From: Thamnaconus septentrionalis
Taxonomy: Eukaryota > Chordata > Actinopteri > Tetraodontiformes > Monacanthidae
Reading direction: 5' to 3'
Assembly: GCA_009823395.1 (NCBI GenBank)
Contig: CM020514.1
Coordinates: forward strand, 14,773,466 to 14,837,465
DNA: 64,000 bases
Shown: positions 45,501 through 58,667 of the stretch, in pieces
How the letters are laid out: every line of letters starts with the position of its first letter
Numbering within the stretch: position 1 is the first letter of the stretch
Made by a program: the position numbers and the translations under genes
The notes under the pieces: model-generated
The model's database searches: none
What the model was told of the DNA's origin: nothing
What the model saw: only the letters and a program-made list of their open reading frames with translations

Positions 45501-48500
45501 GCCTAATGGTTCTCATTCATTGGAACAAATCAGGCATCCTTCCAGCTTTGATTTACTGCAGGGTTTTTTTTTTTTTTCAAACGCTTGCACTGATATTTCT
45601 ACAAATTTCAATTCTCTGTACAAATGTTTGGAATTTTGATCTATCAGAAAAATACCTCTCCTTGCCGTGTTTTCGTGGGAGCGGGGATATTAACTTTGGG
45701 ACTTTTTTTTAATTTGTTTGTTCATTTGTTTGCAGCCCGATGACGTTGAGGGCAAGATCCGGGAAATCATCCCCGCCGGATTCACCTGCAACACTGACGA
45801 CTTTGTCTCGCTGCTGGAGAAGGAGGCCAACTTCAAGCCTTTCGGCACCTTGCTGCACACCTACACCGTCCACAACGAGGAGGCCGGACAGCTCACGTAC
45901 CAGATTCACAAGGTGAGGGCTCCATCCACGCAACCAGTCTTAAACACGCACGACCACAAGTCCATCTCTGTTTAAGTGGGAGCATGCCGAAAATTACATT
46001 TTCATCATTTGCCAACTCACCGCTGTGTTGACCGGGGCTTCCTTCACATTTTATCATTCCCATAACCCCTCAGGATTTTCACAGAAACAGAGAACTAAAA
46101 CTAAACAGCTGGTGCCGATACTATAAAATTGACAAGACACAAGAAAAACTATTTTTTTCATTCTTTTTTAAAATATCTTTTCTTTTTTTTCCTCACCATT
46201 TTCTAAAAAAAAGAAATTGACTTGGACTGAGTCCTCTGGGCACTTGACAAATGACAGCATTTGGGCCATGTGATTATTTACTTCTGTTGGATACAGAATA
46301 TCACTAATGGATGGACCAGAGTGACCTCTGTATTTACCGAATGCATAGTTTAAGTGCATTTGCAAGTCTGTGCATGTCCAAAACTTTTTTTTTTCTGGTT
46401 TGTTGTTGTGCAGGCTGATATCAGCTGCCCAGGATTCCAGGAGTACCACGAGCGTCTGCAGACTTTCCTCATGTGGTTCATCGAGATGGCCAGCTTCATC
46501 GACACAGACGACGATCGTTGGGACTTCTTTCTTGTGTGAGTGCCCTCCCTCTTTGACACAGCTCCCTCCCGCATCCACACACACAATCACACACACTTCT
46601 TCCCCCCCAAAAAGCCTTTATTGTGTCATTGAAAAACAAAGGCTCCCCTTTGAGGCGTTTGTGACCAATTACCCGGCCAGTTTGATTATATTTCCCTCGT
46701 CGGAGAATTGTTGATCAGGCAAGAACTTCCTTTGTGCCGAGCAGCCTTTTCAGATTTTTCAGGGGCAAGAGCTGAATTGAATGCTGTTGTCTTTTGAAAC
46801 ACTGAACAATGTCTTAACAGTAAAAAGAGCCTCTGCCAGTGTTTTCTTTACCCTGGCAACTATTAATACTGACAATGGGCAAAATGGACTGAAGTGATTT
46901 GGAGGAGCTCAGTCCCTCCTCCAGGTCCTTCTCTTTCTCTAAGTTGCAGTACTCCAATTAAGTGCATAATGTATTCAGGTTGCAGCAGGTGTACCAATCG
47001 GGGCCTGGCTGCTCTAACATACTGGCACGCGGGAGGAGGAGGTGGAGGGAGGTGGGAGAGGGGGGTGGCGATGGCCAATGGAGCCGAGGGGGCTAAAATG
47101 GATACTGCATGGGAGTGTGCCTGTAATTGACCTGCTTTGCCTTTGTGTTTTATCCGCAGATTTGAAAAGTACAATAAAGACGGGGAGACGCTCTACGCAA
47201 GCGTTGGCTACATGACAGTTTATAATTACTACGTGTACCCAGACAAAACCCGACCACGTGTAAGGTAATTGTTGGGGCAGCACGTGCCTCCCCACTTCCT
47301 TTGTGTGAAAAAGGCGGGGAAAATTATACATTTCTTTATCCTCTTCCCCTAAAGAGCCCAAATTACCGGCTTATATAGCCAGCCATTCAACAAGATTTTG
47401 TTTCATTAACAAGCCTGTGCGATTTGTATCTGCAAACAACTTTTATGGATAAGATTTGATTTGCTTGCATTGACGCACATCAGAGTTGAAGTTGCATCCG
47501 AGTGGCGGACGGACAGCCTGTCTCGCCGCTCGGTGACGAATTCCACTCAGACTTCCCGTTTTCCTCATGGGCTCTGTTTTACGCTTCTGTCTCTTGACCT
47601 TTAAAACAACAACAGCCAAATGTTGATCCTGCCTCCGTTCCAAGGAGAAGGCCACGGCGCTCAGCTCCTGGAGGCGGTGCACAGATTTTACTGCGGCCTC
47701 CCCAAAGTGCAGGACATCACAGGTGAGAGTTTGTCTTTGGCATTTTTACCTTTGGCTTCTCATTTGGCCCTCGCTCGGTTAGGCCTTCCTGTCCACCCCA
47801 GGAGGTCGGTTCATTTGAGGAGCTGGTTTGGATAAAACCGTGTGCTCAGTCTCCTTTTGAACTGAACCAAAGTACTTCTTCTCATGCAGAGGATGAATAC
47901 TAAATTGGAGCTTTTATTTTCATGCTGTTAACATTTTATGTTGCCATCAATGATATTTGTATCTTGTCAAATCTTTTTAGCCTGCCCTGCATTGTGAGAT
48001 TTTTGTCACAGTGCCACGATCACTCCTGTTCAATCACATTATGATTGCCTGTTGCCAGCCGAAGACCCGTCTGAGAGCTACGTGAAGCTGAGGGACTTCG
48101 TGCTGTCCAAGCTCTGCCAAGGCCTGGTGTCCTTCGCTGTGGAAAAACTGCACCGGGGCTTCTCAGAGGAAATGGTCAAAGAGTCCCAGGAGAAGCTGAA
48201 AATAAACAAGGTGACACATGAGAGGAACATTTCCAGTGATTTTCAGTCTTATTTTACCTTAAATAGCTTTGTGAAAAAAACACCTGTTATCCAACATCAT
48301 GGCGACTAGTTTTGGACTGTTTTGTTCTGTCGTTCGTCTTTCAAATCTTTTTTCTATTGTACAGTAAAAAAGATTGAAATTTTGGTAGTCGGCAGCAGAT
48401 TATGTTCGACGACAACAGAAGATCTTTATGAAACTTTTTCTGTTATAACAAAAATATTGAACATGAAACAACTATCACCACTAGTGCATCAAGTGCAACA

Positions 48501-50536
48501 CTTCAATTTAAGCCGAACATGAAGCTGAACATTTACTAAAGAAGAAAGTCAGCAGGACTTGGGGGACATTGTACTTACATTTTTCTGTCTATAACAAGTT
48601 CCTTTCTGGAGCTCAGCTGATTTTCTCTGAATGCTGTTTGATTTCTTCTTTATATTCATGCAACTCTTCCTCTTTTAACTTATTTTAATGCATTTGTTTT
48701 TTTCCTTTTTTCTGACAGAAACATGCAAGACGGGTGTATGAAATCCTGCGTCTGAGAGCAACAGACATGAGCGATGAACAAAAAGCCAAAGAGTATTGTT
48801 CGGAGGTGAAGAAGAGGCTGTTTGGACCGTACAGGGTGAGTTTTAGGATCATCCCGCCTCCTGTACAGAAAAAACATCAAATATACACTGTATGACTTCG
48901 CAACTCCATGATTGTGCAAATGATTCAGGGATGAGTAACTTGTCTCATGTCGATGTGAAACAACAGTCTTGTGTACAGTCTCAGTGTATCACGTAGGCTG
49001 TTATTGAACGTTGCAGGATGATCATTGAAAGCCGCACTCTGGAGCCGCTTATTATGTTACCTTTTTTAAAACAGAAAAAAATAGATTTTTGTTCTGGTGA
49101 AAATTGATAGATTACTGGTCCTGCATTGTTGCAGCGACAAAAGAGTGCACCAGGCGCCTGGTTGAGCCTTTTTCCCTATTCAGAAACGTGTCATTAGCCG
49201 GTATTTGCATTCATTTTGAGGGGGAAATCATTTTCAGGAAAGCGTCTTCAAAGCAGAAGGCTGCTGCCTTTAGAAATCTGTCGTCTTTTTAGCACAGTGC
49301 CCTTTCAGCACCAGCTACACTGTGCTGTTTTCTAGAAATGAAATGTTCTTCTTTTGTCTTCTTTGGCCATCTTCAGCAAAAACAATATAATGACTTTATT
49401 TTTCACTAAGAACAGGAGAAGGGTTTTTTTTTATATATACATTTTTTATTGAAACTATACCAAGCAAAGCCTCCATCCCCCACCCAAAAAAGGAAAAGAA
49501 ATCAGTTGAGGAGCAAACCTGTGTGGCAGGGCGGGAGTTTCTTCGGAAGGATCTGGCGTCCAGATGCAGAATGTTTTTCCTTCCCTGAGGAGACGTTGTT
49601 GCATGTAGTTACTTGAAGGGCATAAACCACAGCTCTGTGAACGTTAGGGGGATTACGCATTCTGTCTTTGCCCTTAAATCCCTAGTGACCCTGTGTGTGT
49701 GCGTGCGCATATGTGTGTGAGTGTGAGGTCTTTAAGGCAGCCGTTTGAGTCCATGTAAATGATGTGTGGCTGCTCTCACATCCCTGCAGAGGTTTGTAGC
49801 CCATTCCTGAATGAAATACCATTTTGATATGAATTATTGTGATCCATTTTACACTGCGTCCCTGCAGTGCGTTTAATTGGCTTCACATTTATAAATGCAG
49901 AAAAAAAAAATTCATGGACATTTGGAACGTAATACATGTCTATGATATTTGAAAAGAGATATGGTTTTACTTTATTGTGTTAAACATGATCCTATAAGAG
50001 TAATATAATCCAACCTTGCATGTGAACTGCCGCGTCAAATAGTCCCCGCCCATTTCACCAGTCACCCTTCTGACTAACAGTGTGCGCTATAATCCTAAAT
50101 CTTCAGCATCGCCTCCATTTCCACATAAAAATTGCTTCTGTGCAGTGCACGTCTATATGATATAGCCGTGTGTTCAATATGAATATCTCAGTAGTCCACT
50201 GCAGATTCGAAGTTTGCGGTGAACTCACCCTACACACCCAAGGAAGCACTTCTGTCACTTGAGAAGCTGCACACTCCCTCCAGATATTGCCACCTCTCAG
50301 GTGTTGTATAGCTTTTTCCCAGAGTAAGTGATTATGTGTGTGTCCCGCTTGTCGACGCCTTGCAGAAGAACCAGAGAGAGCTGGCGAAGATGAAAAAGTG
50401 CCTGCGGCCAGAGGAGCTGGTGTCCCACATGGGCCAGATGGACACTCAGGCGCAGCAGGAGGAGCTGGAGAAGAGCTACCAGATCACCTTGGAAGATTAC
50501 AGGAGGATCCTTGAGAGGCTGGCGTCGCAGGCTTGA
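40765..50536 (+). CDS. HAT1: HAT1 (type B histone acetyltransferase), 11 exons
   Basis: HAT1 acetylates newly made histone H4 at Lys5 and Lys12 before chromatin assembly, in complex with RBBP7/RBBP4. Coding exons: 40765-40771, 41225-41296, 41431-41506, 42354-42474, 45736-45912, 46414-46535, 47160-47264, 47616-47722, 48059-48210, 48719-48835 and 50366-50536. They total 1227 nt (408 aa; human 419) and all phases close. Exon 1 encodes just MA plus one base. The GNAT acetyl-CoA motif QGEGHG lies at about residues 236-241. AEDPSESYVKLRDF follows; its Glu264 lines up with the human catalytic Glu276. FLMWFIEMASFID and VGYMTVYNYYVYPDKTRPRV are diagnostic. The protein lacks about 11 residues near the N-terminus relative to human (MEKKLAEYK follows directly after MAALNT). 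The C-terminus is a basic coiled-coil tail. Confidence 0.98.
42475..45735 (+). other. HAT1 intron 4, candidate regulatory block
   Basis: This 3.3-kb intron is the longest in HAT1. After the GATA microsatellite and a short unassigned stretch, the segment from about 43430 to 45420 is repeat-poor and unique-looking. It has clusters of TAAT-type homeodomain motifs, for example GCATTCATTAATTG and GGCTAATTGC around 43488-43520, AATAATTTACATAT near 43598, and GGACAATTACAATGG near 44865. No exon was recognised. Regulatory function is an inference from composition and synteny. Confidence 0.35.
42543..42608. repeat. (GATA)n microsatellite
   Basis: About 12 GATA units followed by degenerate ones lie 70 bases after the HAT1 exon 4 donor. 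Confidence 0.95.
48836..50365 (+). other. HAT1 intron 10
   Basis: This 1.5-kb intron is unassigned AT-rich DNA with a short GT-rich stretch at about 49694-49722. No exon or repeat family was identified. Confidence 0.35.
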
Positions 50537-50961
50537 TCGGACTCGCGGAGATGCTGCAGATGACCTGCCCTGTACATACGGAGCCCCGACATCAGCACAG
50601 ACCTGAGCTGCAACCAAGAGAAGCCTCCTCACCTTCTAAAGAAATCTCTTTTAATTGACAGCTTTGAAAGAATTAGTCGTTCCTGTGACTTTGCAATACG
50701 TTGCAGGTGAGGCAGCCCCGTCTGTTTCCAGTTTTTTTTCCCCAGTGCACCAGTGTGTTCAGCAGCAGAGGAAAATCTGTTTTACTCTTTCTGTGTGTTT
50801 GGCCACATAGCGTGAGATTAACTGGTGTAGTGCTTCACAGGTTGGTGGATGTCCGCTGTCATGCTGAGAAATCCTTCTTTGTCATTGACATTTTTTATGA
50901 TCTTTTGTCAGAATAACTGCCAGTGTGTTGTTTCGAAGCACTTGATACTGAAAATAATAAT

Positions 50962-51027
50962 AATAAAAAAAAACAATTGTTTTGTATATTTCACCCACCT
51001 GACTACTATTGTAGAGACAAAAATAAA
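50962..51027 (+). terminator. HAT1: HAT1 polyadenylation signals
   Basis: AATAAA occurs at 50962-50967 and again at 51022-51027, 426 and 486 bases after the stop codon. The second is followed by a T-rich stretch, as expected downstream of a cleavage site. Confidence 0.6.
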
Positions 51028-51099
51028 AATCTGTTATCTTTTGCTTTCATTTTGCTTATTTTGTTTTTCCCACAAAACAACCCAAATAGTATTTAATTC

Positions 51100-51933
51100 T
51101 GTTTTTCTTGTATCTCAAAAATACAAGGGGGAGATAGACATTAAATAAACAAACACAAAATATAATTCAAAATACTCTCACAGAGTCTTCTCTGTTTTCA
51201 TCTAATTTTTGAACTCGGAACTGCCAAAAAATCCCAAGGGAAATGTTTCATGGTCAAGCTTATTGGTGCTGTATAATATATAGCTATTCATATTGCACAG
51301 GCTAATGGTGCAGATTACCTCATAAGGGACTGATGAATGTAATCTCCGGTACGAGATGAATATATTTTTAGGGCCATAATTCTGCCCAGGCATCCTCTTG
51401 CGGCTAATGTAACTTGTGATTGCCACTGATGTTGAGTGTTACTCTAATGAGTATTATGGTTATAAATTGAAAACCTTTGTGCTGCTGTATTGCTCCCACT
51501 TATGCAGATTGCAGTGATGAATACCCATCATACTTTATGATACTTTAGCACATTGTCTCTCAATGAAGGCTTCCAGGTCAATTTTATAAACATTTTTCTC
51601 CCCCTCTCCACGCGAAACAAGACCAAACCTCGGAACCCTTCATATCTCTAATTCAGATTTATTGAACCCACTTGTGGCCACAAGGGGCCTCATCTCTCTG
51701 TGAATCTCTGCTATTTCTGCTGTGAGAGCACATTTCCCTGCAAAGGTTTGCTGACTGGTCTTCTAGTGGGATGCTGTATGGATGTCTGTGCTGTCTTTCT
51801 AAAGATCCCGTATTATGATAAATACACTTTGCCACAGGATTTTTTTTTTTATCACTTTGTGTGTGTATACATACATGTGTGTATATGTACATAGATATGT
51901 GTAGTGTATATATACACACAAATATATATATAG

Positions 51934-52002
<69 letters not shown>

Positions 52003-52980
52003 CATATATATATACATATACATATAAACACACACACACACAAATATGTATTTTACCAACCACTGCAGCCTTCATGTATCTATGGGATGGCGATCTTCTG
52101 GACAATCCCCAGACTACTGGGCAGTGGGCAGACCACACAGTTGAGTTTACACAAACTTAATTACTCCCCTCACAGTTCACACCTAGTCCGTCCCGGGCCT
52201 TCCTCTCTCATTCATTGCGTTTATCCTGCAAATGCTCAAAAGCATCAAGGAAACTTGCTTATTTAAAGAAGACTCAGTACTTGGGAGTCAGCTTTGAGAG
52301 AGAACAGAGTCCTGACTGAGAACTAGTCTGTTTTTGTGGGAATGAAGCAGAGGAGATGCTCTGTGAAGTGTTCAGTTTCGTGTTTCAGCAAAAGTGTCAG
52401 GCAAACAGCTTAGAAAACACACTCCTCTTCTTAACACCTTCCTGTCACCTAAGTCAATGCTCGGTAAGGACAGCTGAGCTGAAATTAAACTGGAGAGAAG
52501 GCTGATGTCCACCGTCTTAACTGCTGCAAGTGCACTACTTGAAGAACGATAAGAATGTTCTTTTAAAATATCCACGGTGGTTAGACTGACTTCTGAACCG
52601 CAAGATTGAACCTCGCAATGAACATCTTATGACTCTACTTAAATCTTTTTTTTTAATACTCATTTAATTCCCAGTGTTGGTGCTTGCCTTTTCAATTTTG
52701 TCCTTGACAGACTTAGATCATTAGTACTTGCTATGCCAACCTTGTTGCTGTTTTTACGCTCATAAAGCTTTACACATGAAACATGTCAAATATGATTTTT
52801 TAACTGCATCAGCAAGTATGGTGTCATTAAACATGGACGAGGTAAAGCAGGGAATTTAAACGTGATTTAAGAAGAGTTCACTGCTAACCTACAGGGACCA
52901 GCCACAGGGGGAGGGGTGATCTATACCATGAAGTCAAAGGGCAAATTCTCAGGTAGGCACCAAGGTGGACGACGTAGGAG
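51100..52980. other. Intergenic DNA downstream of HAT1
   Basis: Apart from the long TA microsatellite, no gene, RNA or named repeat was recognised. The open frames are short and without family similarity. Confidence 0.4.
51921..52030. repeat. Long (TA)n microsatellite
   Basis: An almost unbroken TA tract of over 80 bases is flanked by TACA/TATG variants, and a CA run follows at 52028-52042. It can extrude a cruciform and is likely to be length-variable. Confidence 0.95.
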
Positions 52981-52987
52981 GGAAAGT

Positions 52988-53072
52988 TGACGTCACCTGC
53001 TTTGTGTTCTTCTTCACGCACCTCCTGCAGATCTGAATGTGGAAGATGCCGCCGGCGGCTACCTGTAAGTAA
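52988..53072 (+). promoter_or_regulatory. CRE site and possible first exon (candidate METAP1D 5' end)
   Basis: A perfect cyclic-AMP response element TGACGTCA lies at 52988-52995. About 67 bases downstream an ATG (at about 53056) opens MPPAAT and runs into a consensus donor GTAAGT. METAP1D follows HAT1 in human and has a very short first coding exon, so this could be its start. No second exon was found to support it; an in-frame TAA follows if unspliced. Confidence 0.2.
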
Positions 53073-53306
53073 TACGTTGTTTGTCGCCGGAAACCCCAGT
53101 CACGATTCGTGTTTTTTCGTGGAATATGAGACCACTGAAGTCTAATTAAGGTCCCCACAGACGAAGAATACAACCTGCAGTGGAACAATGTTTGGACCGT
53201 CTTTTAAAGGCGTCAATGATGTCCAAAGTTAGCTAGCTCGGCGACCATGAGCTAATTCACGTTCGCTAGTTATAGTGTTTATGTATGTGGGTGCGTAATA
53301 TGAATA

Positions 53307-53575
53307 TACACTACAAGTCAAAATGGACACACCCTATGAATATGTCTTTACTTTCATTCTCATGACGTTGCAGTTTCTCACTGAAGGCATCGAAACTACG
53401 TATGAACCCACATGGAATTATGTAGGAAACAATAAAAGTATGAAATAACTCAAACGCGTCTTATACTAAAATTCTTCAAAACTGCCGCCTTTCATAAAAC
53501 GCATATTTGGAGTTATTTAACGTGTTTTTCTTTTTATATTGTTCATATTTTTTGTTCTCTCCTCAGTATGTATGT
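53307..53575. mobile_element. MITE copy C, truncated
   Basis: The left end TACACTACAAGTCAAAATGGACACACC and the interior GAAGGCATCGAAACTACGTATGAAC match copies A (19080) and B (60865). The right inverted repeat is missing and the sequence changes after about 53575. Confidence 0.7.
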
Positions 53576-53711
53576 AAGGGTGGGAGAAATAAACTCCACT
53601 TCTTCGCTCTCCTACGTGGGTTTTTTTTGTAACTTTTTTCTGAATTTAATTGTATGCTGTTTTTTGTTTGTTTGTTGTTTTTTAATGCCTCATATTTGAA
53701 ATAAACGTTTC

Positions 53712-53733
53712 AATCAATCAATCAATCAATCAG
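53712..53733. repeat. (CAAT)n tetranucleotide repeat
   Basis: About five tandem CAAT units. Confidence 0.85.
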
Positions 53734-54203
53734 CTAGCTAGCGTGGCTCAGGCTGCATATTTTTCGTGGTGCCTTGAAGCTAGTTAGCATAGACTTTTTA
53801 GGCTTCAGCAGACACACACAAAAAATAAGTAAAGGGTAAAATGGTCAGACTGTGATGATGTTATTACTTGCAACATTTGTGGTTGTCCCTTTTTTTTAAA
53901 CCAAATAATATCGCCAAGTTTAGGCAGTTTAGTTTTGGACCTGAATAACTGTGAAATCATGAAAACTCTGAAACTTTGCCTGATCTATTTATGCCTCATG
54001 TTTGAATATGTTTAATCATGCACATAACTGCATGTGTCTCATATAAAGCAGGCCAGAATGGTCTGGTGCCAGGAAGTGGTGAGGTGACAACAGTACTTGG
54101 CTGGAATATTTGGTTTCACCTGTTGGCATGTGCTGTTTTTTTTTTTTCCTTTTCCTTTTTTTTCTGCTACTGTTACCTTATGGCGCCTCCACATCTCCAA
54201 CAG

Positions 54204-54322
54204 AGACAGACAGCGAGGGGATTTTGGAGCCCAGACCTGCTGTACTGAATGACCTGCTGAATCTGATACCTGTGTGGTGGAGCTCCAGCGTCTTGGCCCC
54301 CTGGTTCCCAGGAGAGGATGAG
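54204..54322 (+). other. Candidate isolated exon of unknown gene
   Basis: A pyrimidine-rich tract (54130-54170) leads to an acceptor ending CAG at 54203. An open stretch of 119 nt follows, ending at GAG with donor GTAGGG. It would encode a 39-residue segment including LNDLLNLIPVWWSSS. No family is recognised. Joining it directly to the ATG exon near 53056 creates a stop (T+AG), so they are not simply consecutive. It may be fortuitous. Confidence 0.2.
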
Positions 54323-54349
54323 GTAGGGAATCTAGGTGCACCCCCATCG

Positions 54350-57300
54350 CTGCTTTTCTTATCTTGTTCCCAGTTTCTTTTGTGCTCTTCGCTCAGCCAC
54401 ATACCCTGAGGCTATCACGCCCCCTCCTCGCTGTCTGTCAGAGAACCTGGCTGGCTGCTTCCCTTTGCTAGAAAGACCTCTTTAAGATAATGTTTGATGA
54501 GCTGACAGCAAGAACCAAAACAGCGTCGGAGTAACCGAGTATGACATCTTTTAATTGTGTGCCAGAAAGCGGAGATTGTGGTTTGGAGGACTGCGCTCAG
54601 ATCGAGCTGCTGATAGAGCAATAAAGTCAACTGAAGGATGTGATGAAAGTGATAGCGTTGATAGTTCAGGCCATGGGGTCCCTGGAGTCTGCTCTGCCTG
54701 TTCTTGATGTGCTTTTTTTAAGCGTCACTGTTTCTTATAATCAACAAAGAAGTAAAACCTAAAAAGCTCTCAACAGTAAATCTTACACAAATCTTTACCC
54801 ACCCCGAGAAAAAGAAGCATCAACAAAGTTCAGGAGAAATAGAAGAAGGAAGTGAGCATGCTCACGCTTCTCTGTCGCATTCATGATAACTGATTTCCAT
54901 CTCTGTACAGCTTTGGCATGTGTGATAGCGATTTCATCCGTCACTTTAACAACTTGGGATCATGGTGCACTTCAAATTGAGCAGATTGCCATTCAAACGA
55001 CATGAAAATAGAGACCAGTTAGTGTAAATAAAGCACTGGATTTTGTTATGATGATTGACAGACTGAATAGCCTCATGAAAAGATTGTTATATTTGCCACA
55101 AGCGCTGCGCGTTTGCAGAAATAATCCACTCCATCATTACAGCCTGATAAAGATGATGCAGCTTAATGACAACTTTTTCCCATCCTTCCGTTTTTCTACC
55201 CTGCGGTGCCTGATTAATTGACTTGAACAAATTCAAATGACCCTTTCATATTCCAGTCATCGTGCGGGGTATAATCATCAATGGCTCCGACCTGCTGTGC
55301 CACGTGTTGTTTTTTTTTGTTTTGTTTTGTTTTGTTTTTTTATAACTCATTTTGAAACTAAAATACAACATTTACTTAGAAAGTTGATTAAAAAAAATCC
55401 ATGGCGGACTGATTTTCAATAGGTTTGTTATTCCGAACAGGAAACATTTACGCATGAACTAATCTCACTGCGTGAAGGATCCCCACTGTGAGCTCAGTAC
55501 TGTTAAAAAAAAAAAAAAAAAAACAAGTCAGGAGAAAACATCATCAGTTTGGCTTACACTTCTAACACATGAATGAACCCTCTCTTGCCGTCGCCTCTAT
55601 TTGCGCCACGGTCCCTGCCTGCATATTAATCTCTTTAATGAGCCGTGCTGTGGAGTTGGATGAACATATTCTTGATGCAGTTATCTTATTAAAACTGTCC
55701 CATTAGGCAGTAATTGGTGCTATCTGAGGCTGGGACGGAGCCGTATGGGAGGGAAGTAAGAGGTCAGAGTGAGATGGTATCGCGGCTCGGGAGACAGGAA
55801 GCCTCTGTGTAATCTCGTCAGGTTGGAGATTGAGGCTGCGATCGGGCAGACCGGACCGGACCAGAATGGACTGGATTTGTCTGCTGCTGCTGCTCAACTG
55901 TATCTGCAGTGTATCCCTAGATTCCACCTGGGTGTTCACACTGAACACTTTCCACTTTGCATGAAGAGTCGACTAATGGATTCATGCAAACAATGGAAAT
56001 CCTGGGAGCCACACATCTAATTTTATAAAAAATTCAGAAGAATGGGATGGAGGTAAAAATCTGTGAAGACAGGCTGTTTGCCTCCTGTCGGGATAAATTA
56101 TGTTCACTTTTCGTCTGTTCTTTCTCCCTTTATATGCTAAATTCTTCACTTTTGACTGCTGTCCCAGAATCACAGGAGGTGATTAAAATATTCTTAAACT
56201 GGAGGGCTACCAGACAGAAAACATTATCCATTTTACCTAGAATGTCTAAAGTAATAGGTGTAGACAACATCTGCCTCAAAGAAGTGCTTTTGTTGTCAAT
56301 CCACTGAGGACAAAATCTAAGCCAGTAGCGAGTGGACGTTCAGATGAATTAATCCCACAAAGATTACTGTTACTACACCAAGACAAGGTGTGCAACAGAG
56401 TCAACAACAGCTTCTAAACCGCAAGGATCAGCATAGTCAGAATTAAATTACACACGTCACTCAAAGCGCGATAACAAAACATTGCAAGGATCCTACTTTG
56501 AAATACTGCAAAGCTCGTGCTGTTGCAGTTTTTTCTTTTTCTTTTTCTTTGTGGTGGTGGTGGTGGTGGTGGTGGGGGAATGAGGAGGGCAAGTCAGAGC
56601 TTAGTAAGTAAATAGGAATGCTTCATACAGCCACACACTGACATTTGCCAGATGCGCGGCGCTAATTAGGGCCAAGTATTCCCCCTCATACGGAGCGTGT
56701 GAGAAACCATAAGTGCACTGGCGGCCAACCTGTAAGACCCGACTGGGCCGGAGCTCTGTGTTTGTGTTGAACGTTACCAACCCAGGACTGTTATTCAGAG
56801 CAAGAATCTGTTGTTTCAGATTGCAGACAGGCAGAAGCAAATAAATTCCAGTTTTCTCTCATGTTACTTTTAACCCGCGACTCCGGTTTGCATTAAAAAA
56901 AAGAAAGAAAGAAAAAAACTGGAGAATTCTTTTTTTGCAGAGGCAGAATCCAGTGAAGCAGATTTGTTCTTCCATAAGCTGCTCTTCTCCCTCTTGCCAA
57001 TGCTTATGGCCTAGCTGTCATTAAAAGAATTACAAATTGTCAAATTGAAGTTATGTTAAATTTATTTCACAAATTTTTAAGAAAAACGTAGTCAAGTTTT
57101 ACGAATCATTCCAGTATTTTGCCTACCTTGTTTCACAAACCTAAAATCATCTTCGATTGACTTGCCTTGTGATTTGTTGTATAACAATATAGTAGTAACA
57201 ATTGATAAATGAATAAATTAATTAATTTATTTGCTACTCAACCATTTCCGATTAAAAATAAACTTTAATCAATTCTTGCTAATTCTCTTAAAAACTCTAA

Positions 57301-58400
57301 TATTCTGTAAATTATTTACTTGACAAAGTTCTCTGAGCAACAGCATGTTTCCCTCCCCTGCCAACGAATTGAATACATGAGAAAAGTCACAGCTAAAGTG
57401 GACCAAGTGAATCTTTTGCTTCGTCCACTTTTTAGTGTGTGTGCTTAAAACATGCAATCCTGGAAGTCATCCCTTTGTGATGTCACCAAGATCACAGTTA
57501 CCGTGATTTGATCACCGTGATTCCATGTAACCTGCAGGGTCATGTTGCATGAACCCTGAATGTGACGATTTCCACTCATCGGCCCTCACATTACCTCCAC
57601 CTGTCAGTCTGGGACCAGGCGGGCTGCAGTGGGGTCGGTCTGCGGCTTCAGATTTTCTTATGAACCCCTGCTTGGGTTTGGCCAATCACAACACAGGTGC
57701 TCATGAGCAGAAATGCTTTGTTCTGCTTACAATCTGACCAGGGGATATTATTCTTTTCACACCCCTCGCCGTTTATGTGCCCAGCATGCATTTCAAAATC
57801 CATAAAGCCACCAAACCATCTCCAAAACCCCTGAATGCAAATCCGGCCACATCCAAAAGACCTGCTGGTCCCTCCTGCATTAACAGCCCCCTCTGCGAGC
57901 CCTCCTCCACCCTCGGAACGGCCGGTGGTGACGGCGGGGAACTGAGCAGGAAGTGAAAAGAGACCTGAGAGCTGCAGCCACCCACGGGCTCAGCGCCCTG
58001 CGTCACCCCTCTGCTCTCCCAGGCTGCGCCGCGGCTCTGTGTCCTGGCTCCTGTCCAGGTTTTCCTGGCTGTGACGGGGAGGGTCACGCTTTGCGTCTGA
58101 CCCCGGGCCTGCATGTTGGATGTTGTTATTATTAATGCGCTGCCCCACCCGCCCCCCACTCCCCTGAGGCAGGCCGTCCCCAAAGCAGGGAGGAACAACT
58201 GGCGGGCTCTGCAGAGGTTCTAGACCTGGAGAACAGCTGTGTGGGTTAGAGGCTGCTGGAGCCCCCGTCAACCCCCCCCCCCCCAAGTCCCCTGAGAGCA
58301 CCGCTGCACCGGCCCGACAGAAGGTACCGTCGTTTTTTTTTTTTCTTTCGTTTTTTCCCCCTTCAGACTTAGTGCACAACAGGTTGTGCCCCTGTTAGTG
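54350..58400. other. Intergenic DNA, probable METAP1D/DLX-side non-coding territory
   Basis: No METAP1D catalytic exon or other protein-coding exon was recognised. Simple repeats occur (TTTTG near 55313-55340, poly-A at 55504-55522, GGT at 56551-56575). The segment at 56620-56850 is unique-looking and GC-balanced. Another CCCTTTGTGATGTCAC core lies at about 57472-57487. Confidence 0.35.
56551..56575. repeat. (GGT)n microsatellite
   Basis: About eight tandem GGT units follow a T-rich run. Confidence 0.85.
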
Positions 58401-58408
58401 GTTAAACT

Positions 58409-58667
58409 CAGTGGTGTAGTCTAGACTCTACGTGATCGTGATACGCAAGTATACGCTGTACAACCACTTGAAAAGATTCAGAATTACCGTATAACCACTA
58501 AAAAATGCGCAAAGATACGTATCAGTATCTTTTTGTGACACAACGCTCATTTTTCCGTTTAAAAATTTGCTGCCGTACAGTTCTGTCCAGCAGCACCGGC
58601 CCCCCTCACAGTGTAGACATTTGTCCGGCAGCACCGGCAGAGTATAATAAATCAGACTACACCACTG
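58409..58667. mobile_element. hAT-like MITE with perfect 8-bp target duplication
   Basis: The ends are perfect inverted repeats CAGTGGTGTAGTCT. The element is flanked on both sides by the identical 8-mer GTTAAACT (58401-58408 and 58668-58675). An 8-bp duplication together with CAG-type ends is the hallmark of the hAT superfamily. At 259 bp with no transposase frame, it is non-autonomous. A shorter relative lies at 38218-38370. Confidence 0.9.

Noticed and set aside
51659..52160. Long open frames through the TA repeat (YIYIYI peptides)
   Set aside because: These are translations of a dinucleotide microsatellite, as are those at 59291-59590 and 62812-63115.
57773..58198. 141-codon open frame on the minus strand
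   Set aside because: It lies in GC-rich DNA with overlapping open frames on both strands, shows no domain or splice context, and is low-complexity in places.
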